From assembly GCA_009691925.1 (NCBI GenBank), contig SIAG01000121.1, forward strand, positions 1 through 10,201: 10,201 bases of DNA, written 5' to 3'. Below are positions 1-5,677 of the stretch, piece by piece. Position 1 is the stretch's first letter. The number at the start of each line of letters is the position of its first letter. Position numbers and translations under genes: made by a program. The DNA is from Planctomycetaceae bacterium. Lineage in GTDB: Bacteria; Planctomycetota; Planctomycetia; Pirellulales; UBA1268. A model generated the notes under the pieces. It ran no database searches. It worked only from the letters and a program-made list of their open reading frames with translations, and was not told the origin of the DNA.

Positions 1-389
1 AGGGCGCCGATACGAATCGGGCGGAAGTCGGAAATCCCCGACTTGCAGCGGATCTGGAGCAGTTGCTCCCCGAGCGGGTAGTCGTCCGGGACGAAGACCG
101 TGGCCTTGATGGTGTTGTCATCCACCGGCGTGATCGCGCGGACCGCCAGCGGCGTGGTGACCAGGAGCCCGACCGGGGCGTGGAAAAGAATCTCCTCCGC
201 GTCCTTCAGCCGCGCCCCCTGGAGCGTCAATTCGCGCTCGCCGCCGCGCTGCACCCCGCGCGGGAGGATGATGGTCAATTGCGGATAGGAGGCGATGGCC
301 ACATCCGTTGCCGCCGCGGCACCGACCGCCGCCAGAATCGCCACGACCAGTCCCCTCACTTTCGACCGGGAGCGACAGGCATGAGGCAT
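1..389 (-). CDS. Planctomycete PPC-family secreted protein, N-terminal part (cut by window edge)
   Basis: This is the first 129 codons of a minus-strand gene that continues beyond base 1. The start is the ATG at 389-387; a weak purine-rich stretch (GGAAAA) lies just upstream, and I see no other in-frame ATG close by. Residues 10-34 form a basic-then-hydrophobic export signal ending near AIAS. The mature part opens with YPQLTIILPRGVQRGG and continues with a beta-rich, IPT/TIG-like segment (ELTLQGARLKDAEEILF, then VDDNTIKATVFVPDDYPLGE, then ISDFRPIRIGA). From memory, this is the typical N-terminus of large planctomycete proteins annotated as having a pre-peptidase C-terminal (PPC) domain, and their genes often follow a DUF1501 gene, as here. 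The PPC domains themselves would lie outside the window and are inferred. Probable location is periplasmic or surface. Biochemical role is unknown. Confidence 0.8.
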   Translation of the reverse strand, partial: MPHACRSRSKVRGLVVAILAAVGAAAATDVAIASYPQLTIILPRGVQRGGERELTLQGARLKDAEEILFHAPVGLLVTTPLAVRAITPVDDNTIKATVFVPDDYPLGEQLLQIRCKSGISDFRPIRIGA

Positions 390-503
390 CGTTTTCCGGG
401 CGGATCGGGGTCCGCCGCTGCTCCTGGGGTGCGGGCGGCCAAGGGCCGCTGGGATCGAGGCGCATCGTCTCGGAGTTTTTGGCCCGACCCTTCCCCGGCA
501 TCA

Positions 504-524
504 ACGCCCGGAGCGTCCGGGCGT
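504..524 (-). repeat. Perfect 8-bp inverted repeat (stem-loop) between DUF1501 and PPC genes
   Basis: ACGCCCGG at 504-511 is the exact reverse complement of CCGGGCGT at 517-524, with a 5-base loop. It lies 29 bases past the DUF1501 stop codon on the minus strand. No T-run follows it in that direction, so it does not fit a standard intrinsic terminator. It could be a weak or Rho-assisted terminator, or a stabilising 3' stem-loop that tunes expression of the downstream PPC gene. Confidence 0.5.
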
Positions 525-552
525 CAGCCGGTGCACGGCTCGAGTTGCGACG

Positions 553-1860
553 TTAGGCAATCAGTCCCTGGCGGACCTTCCCGCCATCGACAATCTCGAT
601 CGGGCGATCGCCGGGAGCCATCAGCTCCTTGTCGGCGACGATACCCAGCCGGTCATAAATCGTGGTGGCCCAATCCTCGACGGTGAGCGGATCGTCCTCC
701 GGTTCGCTCGCTGTGGCGTTGCTTGAGCCGTAGACGATCCCCTGCTTGAGACCGCCACCGGCCATGACAACGCTGAACACTTTCGGCCAGTGGTCGCGGC
801 CGGCGGTAGCGTTGATCTTTGGCGTCCGCCCAAACTCGGAGCAAACACAGACGAGCGTCGTGGCAAGGAGGCCGGTCCGGTCGAGATCACGGATCAGCGA
901 CGCGAAGCCCTGATCGAAGGCGGGAAGCTGCCCCTTCATCGAGCCGGCGATGTTGTCGTGCATGTCCCAGCCGCCGTAGGTCATGGTGACAAACCGCACG
1001 CCCGACTCGACCAGCCGCCGGGAGAGAAGCATCCGCATGCCGGCTTGGTTGCGGCCGTACTCGTCCTTGATCGCATCCGACTCCTTCGTCATGTCGAAGG
1101 CCTCGCGGGCCTTGTCGGAGCTGATCAGGCTGTAGGCCCGGTCGTAGAAGGTGTCGAGCGCGTCGAGCGAGTCGCTCTTCTCCTTCGTTTGGAAGTGGTC
1201 GTTGACGACATCCAGCATCCGCCGCCGCTTGTCGAACCGGGGCACGTCGACGCCGCTTGGCAGGCTCAAGTCCTTGACCTGGAAATTGCCATCGGCCGGA
1301 TCGCTCCCGAGACTGAAGCCGGCATAGGACGAGCTCAAGTAGCCGGTGCCGGCAAACTCGTTGGGCTGATTGGGAATGCAGACATACGGGGGGAGATTGT
1401 TGCGCGGGCCGTACTCGTGGGCCACGACCGATCCCATGCTCGGATACTGCAGCGCCGGGCTCGGTCGATAGCCGGTGAACATGTTGTGGGTGCCACGCTC
1501 ATGGGCCGCCTCACCGTGGGTCATCGAGCGGCAGATGGCGAGCTTGTCGGCCACCTTCGCGGTGTGGGGGAGAAGCTCACCCAGACGAATACCGGACACG
1601 TTCGTCTCGATGCTTCCCAGCGGCCCGCGGTACTCGACGGGCGCAAACGGCTTGGGGTCGAACGTCTCCTGGTGGGCCATGCCACCGGGGAGGAAGATGC
1701 AGATCACCGACTTCGCCGTCCCCTCGTGACTGGCGTAGTTCTTGATGTCGCCGCGTGCCTGCTGCATGCGGAAGAAATCACCGAGGGAGAGCCCCAGCCC
1801 CCCGACCACCCCTACCGAAAGGAACCCACGCCGGGCGAGATCGTTGCCAGTGCACTTCAT
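553..1860 (-). CDS. DUF1501 family Tat-exported protein (alkaline phosphatase/sulfatase-like fold)
   Basis: The 435-residue protein has a length usual for the family. The ATG at 1860-1858 is preceded by AGGAG at 1874-1870 with a 9-base gap, which fixes the start; the open frame extends further upstream to 2364 but runs through a terminator and the preceding gene, so that part is not coding. Residues 9-14 (ARRGFL) followed by a Gly/Val/Leu-rich stretch form a twin-arginine signal. Family landmarks are LPGGMAHQETFDPK (57-70), MTHGEAAHERGTHNMFTGY (113-131), GGWDMHDN (296-303), SEFGRTPKIN (341-350), GRDHWP (354-359), AGGGLKQG (367-374) and a C-terminus ending IVDGGKVRQGLIA. DUF1501 proteins are abundant in planctomycetes, usually beside DUF1549/DUF1553 cytochrome-like genes; their substrate is not established, although a relation to the alkaline phosphatase superfamily is accepted. 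Here no DUF1549/DUF1553 gene lies directly upstream, and a PPC-type gene lies downstream on the same strand. Confidence 0.95.
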   Translation of the reverse strand: MKCTGNDLARRGFLSVGVVGGLGLSLGDFFRMQQARGDIKNYASHEGTAKSVICIFLPGGMAHQETFDPKPFAPVEYRGPLGSIETNVSGIRLGELLPHTAKVADKLAICRSMTHGEAAHERGTHNMFTGYRPSPALQYPSMGSVVAHEYGPRNNLPPYVCIPNQPNEFAGTGYLSSSYAGFSLGSDPADGNFQVKDLSLPSGVDVPRFDKRRRMLDVVNDHFQTKEKSDSLDALDTFYDRAYSLISSDKAREAFDMTKESDAIKDEYGRNQAGMRMLLSRRLVESGVRFVTMTYGGWDMHDNIAGSMKGQLPAFDQGFASLIRDLDRTGLLATTLVCVCSEFGRTPKINATAGRDHWPKVFSVVMAGGGLKQGIVYGSSNATASEPEDDPLTVEDWATTIYDRLGIVADKELMAPGDRPIEIVDGGKVRQGLIA

Positions 1861-1869
1861 GGACGCCAA

Positions 1870-1874
1870 CTCCT
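1870..1874 (-). promoter_or_regulatory. Ribosome binding site of the DUF1501 gene
   Basis: AGGAG is read on the minus strand, 9 bases before the ATG at 1860. It supports the short start over the in-frame upstream extension. Confidence 0.75.
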
Positions 1875-2026
1875 GGTGACCGCAAAACCCCCGAATCACG
1901 ATCAAGTGTGACACCCGTTCCCGGCGTTGTCGAGCGCCTCTCCCCCCTGAAGACGGACAGCCGGCTCCCGGAGGTCCCCCGGGCAGACGCCGAGGATGCG
2001 ACCACAAGTTCTTTAATGCCATGGAC

Positions 2027-2070
2027 TTAAAAAACATCGGCACGACCGCCGTTGGGGCGATCGTGCCGAT
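2027..2070 (-). terminator. Intrinsic terminator after the 805-residue exported protein gene
   Basis: ATCGGCACGA at 2036-2045 and TCGTGCCGAT at 2061-2070 form a perfect 10-bp inverted repeat, and a further CGCC/GGCG pairing (2047-2050 with 2056-2059) lengthens the stem past one mismatch. Read on the minus strand, the hairpin is followed, one base later, by a run of six T (2034-2029). It begins 47 bases after the stop codon at 2117, the right place to end that transcript. There is no T-run on the other side, so it is directional. The DUF1501 gene further on must therefore have its own promoter within about 1875-2026, although I could not pick out convincing -35/-10 boxes. Confidence 0.88.
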
Positions 2071-2116
2071 AAAGAATGTGCCGCACGGCGACAAGAATCT
2101 GACCAACTCCGGCCGT

Positions 2117-4534
2117 TCACCGCTCCGCAGGGAGGTCGCGGATGACGTTTTGCCAGTGGACGACCGTGGCATCGGAGCGGGTCGTGGCCTCGGCGACGGT
2201 GACGCGGATGCAGCGCAGCGCCTCGAACACGACGCCCGTCTGGCGGAGGATGTCCCGCATCCGGTCGTCGTCGTCTTCCGGGCCGATCGTCGAGTCGTTG
2301 TCGACAAATCCGTTTCGCTGCTGGAGCACGCCGACGCGAACGGCATACTCGATCCACGGCTCAATGAGGTCGATCAGCCCCGGGCCATCAGCCGCGGCCG
2401 CAACGCTCAACGGTTCCCCGAAGCGAGACAGCGTGGCACCGGTCTCCTGCGGCTGCCGGAGGAGCATCCGCGAGGCCTGCTTCGGCAGGAGGCTGAAGAC
2501 CGCAACATCCTCGCCGATGCCGATCGTCGGCTCGATCTGGTCATCGAGCCCTGCGTTGGGCAGCGCGAACGTCCAGAGCGCACCGCCGTCGACCTTCGAC
2601 TTCGACGGCTCGGGAATCCGGTAGCCATCAGGCAGCGCGTCGGGATTGAGGGTCCTGATCTCCTCGACGACATCGTCGGCCAGGGCGAAGAGGTCGGAGA
2701 GCCCCTCGCGGAAGAGCTTTGGATCGTCGAGCTTGACCGCGATCGCGGGAGCAACGATTGGCAACGGCTCCGCGGAGGCGGGCATGAGGCGCTGGAGCCG
2801 CGCCGCCTTCTCCTTGCCGTCGAGCACGAAGGCCGACTGGCCGTCGGCGAGCGCCGGGAGGATCTTCGTCTGCAGCGTGGTCATGAGCCGATCCGCGAGA
2901 GGTTCCAACTGCCGGCCCGCCTGTTCGAAGCGCTCCCGATCGTCCTCGTCGGCCTTGATGAGGATGTTCTTGCGGAAGAACGCCAGGGCCATCCGCCCCC
3001 AGTCGACGAAGTCATCGAACTGATCGGGGGGCGTCTTCGCCCGCGTCACGATCGAGAGCAACGGCGATCCACCGGTGTGACCGAGGAGATCGAGCGGCTT
3101 CGAGCTGTCGAGGACACCATTGCGGGTCCAGTCCCAGGAGTATCCCTCATAGCCTTTGTCGGTGAGGAACGAGTAGCCCAGCGCCGGGCCGGGAATCGGC
3201 AGACGCCGCTTGTAGCCGGCGGCCATCTTCCCGAGCATCTCGCGGGCCTCCCTGGCGGCTCCGTCGGGGAGGCCGGCCGAGTCGGCGACCGTGTCGGCGA
3301 GGGCGGCGAGCTGCTCGAGGTCGGCCGCGGACGGAGCGGCGGCCCTGGCGAGGGCTTCGCTGACGTACGAGATCCCGGTGATCCGCTCGTTGCGGTGCTC
3401 AAGAAGCGGCTCAAAAGGCTTCGTCGAGGCCAGGCCGTCCCCGCCGGCGACGACGAGCTTCTCCAGGTGGTCGGCGGAATCGCCAATCGAGAGGATCACC
3501 CGGTCGCCGATCAGGCCGATGGCGATGACGAGGTCAAGCTCACCGAGCTGGCGACGAATCTTGTCGAGATCGCCGTCCTCGATGCCGGCCTGGTCGCGCA
3601 GCATCTGCCCCCAAGGGACGAGGCCGCCGTCGATGGTCAGCGTCACCACTTCGCCACCGGCGATCGAGCGTCGCTCGAGCGCGTTGCCGAAGGCGGGATT
3701 GGTCTGCGTGAGGAGTTTCAGCAGGACCTCGATCCGCTTGATCTGCGACGTCGCCACCTCCGGCTTGCCGGTCTTGAAGCCCCACACGAGATCGGGAACG
3801 ACGATCTTCTCGGCGTTGTCGGCGAGCGCCTGGAGGACCATCCGAGCCGTCAACTGCTCGGCGGTGCCGGTGGTGTTGAGTTCTGATTCGTCAATCTCGG
3901 CCACCTGCCGCCGAACTGGCACGATCTTCAGGCCCCGATCGAGCGACGAACCTTCGTCATCATCAGCGTCGTCATCATCAGCGTCGTCGTCGTCCATCTC
4001 GATCCGGTCGAGCTCGAACCGCCTGTTGACCTCGATCCCCCCCGGTACGCTACCGCGCGACATCTGGAGGATGGTGGCTGCGTTCTGCGCCTGCTGGACC
4101 TTCTGGATCAACTCCAGGAACGTGATGCAGGAGGGCTCGCCGTAGAGGAAGGTGTCGGTCGAGACCATGTCGCGGAGGAGATCCACTGCCTGCTGGTTCT
4201 CGGGGAGCTGGAGATAGGTGTCGAGCATCGACAGCGGGCTGCCCGGCTGAAGCTTCTGTTCCTCATACTGCTCGAGGGCCTGGACCACGGCCGGGAGTTG
4301 GCGGATGGCCGCGACGGCATTGCTGTGGAGAACGAGATCGATCTGCTCCTGCAGCCGGAGCGTCGCCGAAACGAACGCCGCATCCTTGGGGATCATCGAC
4401 ACGCCCCCCTCGGGCGCGTCGGCGCCGCGGGCGACTCCCACCATCGGCAGGGAGGCGAGGAGCGCAAGGCACAGCCGGCGGCCGACACGGCGCGCGGCCT
4501 GCGGAGCGGCGGAGGCATGGCGGACGAGGGCCAT
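2117..4534 (-). CDS. Large exported protein of unknown function with poly-Asp repeat
   Basis: I do not recognise a characterised family in this 805-residue protein. The ATG at 4534 has AAAAGGA 6 bases upstream. Residues 14-37 form a signal peptide (RRVGRRLCLALLASLP, cleavage near residues 37-40). The mature start, GGVSMIPKDAAFVSATLRLQ, and a later VILSIGDSADHLEKLV segment loosely recall DUF3352-like planctomycete proteins, but this is a weak impression. Residues 60-160 look helical and rich in Gln and Leu. Residues 181-194 are almost pure Asp (DDDDADDDDADDDE), an obvious flexible acidic or cation-binding linker. The remainder looks like alternating alpha/beta segments without visible catalytic motifs and has no C-terminal anchor, so the protein is probably soluble in the periplasm or paryphoplasm. 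It is transcribed alone, ending at a strong terminator, and diverges from ftr across 130 bases. Sharing a promoter region with ftr does not show a shared function. Confidence 0.88.
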   Translation of the reverse strand: MALVRHASAAPQAARRVGRRLCLALLASLPMVGVARGADAPEGGVSMIPKDAAFVSATLRLQEQIDLVLHSNAVAAIRQLPAVVQALEQYEEQKLQPGSPLSMLDTYLQLPENQQAVDLLRDMVSTDTFLYGEPSCITFLELIQKVQQAQNAATILQMSRGSVPGGIEVNRRFELDRIEMDDDDADDDDADDDEGSSLDRGLKIVPVRRQVAEIDESELNTTGTAEQLTARMVLQALADNAEKIVVPDLVWGFKTGKPEVATSQIKRIEVLLKLLTQTNPAFGNALERRSIAGGEVVTLTIDGGLVPWGQMLRDQAGIEDGDLDKIRRQLGELDLVIAIGLIGDRVILSIGDSADHLEKLVVAGGDGLASTKPFEPLLEHRNERITGISYVSEALARAAAPSAADLEQLAALADTVADSAGLPDGAAREAREMLGKMAAGYKRRLPIPGPALGYSFLTDKGYEGYSWDWTRNGVLDSSKPLDLLGHTGGSPLLSIVTRAKTPPDQFDDFVDWGRMALAFFRKNILIKADEDDRERFEQAGRQLEPLADRLMTTLQTKILPALADGQSAFVLDGKEKAARLQRLMPASAEPLPIVAPAIAVKLDDPKLFREGLSDLFALADDVVEEIRTLNPDALPDGYRIPEPSKSKVDGGALWTFALPNAGLDDQIEPTIGIGEDVAVFSLLPKQASRMLLRQPQETGATLSRFGEPLSVAAAADGPGLIDLIEPWIEYAVRVGVLQQRNGFVDNDSTIGPEDDDDRMRDILRQTGVVFEALRCIRVTVAEATTRSDATVVHWQNVIRDLPAER
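3954..3983 (-). repeat. In-frame 15-base tandem repeat encoding the acidic linker
   Basis: Two exact copies of TCGTCATCATCAGCG (plus-strand reading) stand head to tail, followed by a degenerate TCG/TCG/TCG run. On the coding strand they specify repeated Asp-Asp-Asp-Asp-Ala blocks at residues 181-191 of the exported protein. The unit is a multiple of three, so copy-number change would lengthen or shorten the linker without a frameshift. Confidence 0.85.
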
Positions 4535-4540
4535 CGTGGA

Positions 4541-4547
4541 TCCTTTT
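4541..4547 (-). promoter_or_regulatory. Ribosome binding site of the 805-residue exported protein gene
   Basis: AAAAGGA is read on the minus strand, 6 bases before the ATG at 4534. It resembles the site before the SUMF1-like gene at 9731-9737. Confidence 0.65.
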
Positions 4548-4664
4548 GCTGGGGGTGGGGCAGAGTTTCAATTCGATCCGGCACGCCAGATCTCGCGTGA
4601 GCTAGGATATGGCAAAACGGTCCGGCGGGGAAACCTGAATCCGCCGCGAAAATATCCCCCCGAC

Positions 4665-5576
4665 GTGACAGCCTTGCAGATCGGTCCTACCGAGATCGTC
4701 GACACCTTCGCTGAGGCGTTCCGGCTGCGCTACACCCGGATCATCGTCACGGCCCACGACGACCACTGGCGCGACGCCGCCGTCCGCGCCGCCTGCGGCT
4801 ATGGCACGAGCGTCCTGGGCTGCGACGCCGAGATCGGGGTCGAGGGATGGCTCCCCCCCGCCGACACTCCCGACGGCCGACCGGGGGCCGCGATCCTCGC
4901 CTTCTCGTTTTCAGTCGAAGGGGTCGCCAAGGCGATCGCCAACCGCACCGCCCAGTGCCTTCTTACCTGCCCTTCGGCCGCCGTCTTCGACGGCTTGCCG
5001 TCCGCGGCGGACCGGGCCCCCCTGGGCGGCCACGTCCGCTACTTCGGCGACGGCTTCGAGAAGACGAAGGTCATCGACGGCCGGCGGTACTGGCGTGTGC
5101 CGGTGATGGATGGCGAGTTCCTCGTCGAGGAGACGTGCGGGATCGAGAAGGGGGTCGGCGGGGGCAACTTCATCCTCCAGGGGGCGACGCTCGACGGCAC
5201 CCTCGCGGCCGTGCGGCGGGCCGTCGCCGCGATCGACCGCTGCCCAGGCGTGATCGCGCCTTTCCCGGGGGGCGCGGTGCGGTCGGGGAGCAAGGTCGGA
5301 TCGCGCTACGAGGGACTGCGGGGCTCGACGAACGAGGCCTTCTCCCCCGCGCTCATCGGCCGGGTGGCCAGCGAGCTGCACCCCGGCGTGGCAGCGGCCG
5401 TCGAGATCGTCATCGACGGCACCGACGAGACGACGGTGGCCGCTGCCATGGCGGCCGGCATCGAAGCGGCCGTCGGCCCGGAGCTGCTGGCCGTGTCGGC
5501 CGGCAACTACGGTGGCAAGTTGGGCAAGTTCCACTTCCATCTCCACCGCGTTCTCGCCCTCCCCGCCGCGGGTTGA
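4665..5576 (+). CDS. ftr: Formylmethanofuran:tetrahydromethanopterin N-formyltransferase
   Basis: The enzyme moves the formyl group between methanofuran (or its bacterial analogue) and tetrahydromethanopterin. In bacteria it is the FhcD subunit of the formyltransferase/hydrolase complex that oxidises formaldehyde-derived C1 units to formate in the cytoplasm. The 303-residue product matches the archaeal and bacterial family almost end to end, from memory: IVDTFAEAF (11-19), GYGTSVLGCDAEIGVE (45-60), ETPDGRPG-like DTPDGRPG (67-74), YFGDGFE (126-132), the GVGGGNF loop (163-169), APFPGGAVRSGSKVGS (198-213), STNEAFSP (221-228) and SAGNYGGKLGKFHFHLH (278-294). Family length is about 300 residues. 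No ATG lies in a sensible place; GTG at 4665 is chosen, with TTG at 4674 as alternative, and neither has a clear Shine-Dalgarno. The in-frame ATG at 4305 would overlap the divergent gene and add unrelated residues. No other C1-pathway gene is in the window. Confidence 0.95.
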   Translation: MTALQIGPTEIVDTFAEAFRLRYTRIIVTAHDDHWRDAAVRAACGYGTSVLGCDAEIGVEGWLPPADTPDGRPGAAILAFSFSVEGVAKAIANRTAQCLLTCPSAAVFDGLPSAADRAPLGGHVRYFGDGFEKTKVIDGRRYWRVPVMDGEFLVEETCGIEKGVGGGNFILQGATLDGTLAAVRRAVAAIDRCPGVIAPFPGGAVRSGSKVGSRYEGLRGSTNEAFSPALIGRVASELHPGVAAAVEIVIDGTDETTVAAAMAAGIEAAVGPELLAVSAGNYGGKLGKFHFHLHRVLALPAAG

Positions 5577-5677
5577 CCTTCTCCAGGACGCCCTGATTGT
5601 GGTATTTCCCCGTCGCGCCCTTTTGGTGCGCCCGGCGTGACCGGTGTCGCGACGGCGTCTCCGCAGAGGCTCCACCG

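Noticed and set aside
790..1911. 373-codon open frame on the plus strand
   Set aside because: It lies antisense to the well-recognised DUF1501 gene, has no family-like motifs and its composition is typical of a reverse-frame shadow.
1861..2364. N-terminal extension of the DUF1501 frame up to an ATG at 2364
   Set aside because: It would run through the intrinsic terminator and the end of the upstream gene, and would bury the Tat signal inside the protein. The ATG at 1860 with its AGGAG is preferred.
2021..3886. 621-codon open frame on the plus strand
   Set aside because: It is exactly antisense to the exported-protein gene, rich in Arg/Glu/Val/Leu as expected from reading GC-biased codons backwards, has no ribosome binding site and crosses the terminator. 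It is a shadow.
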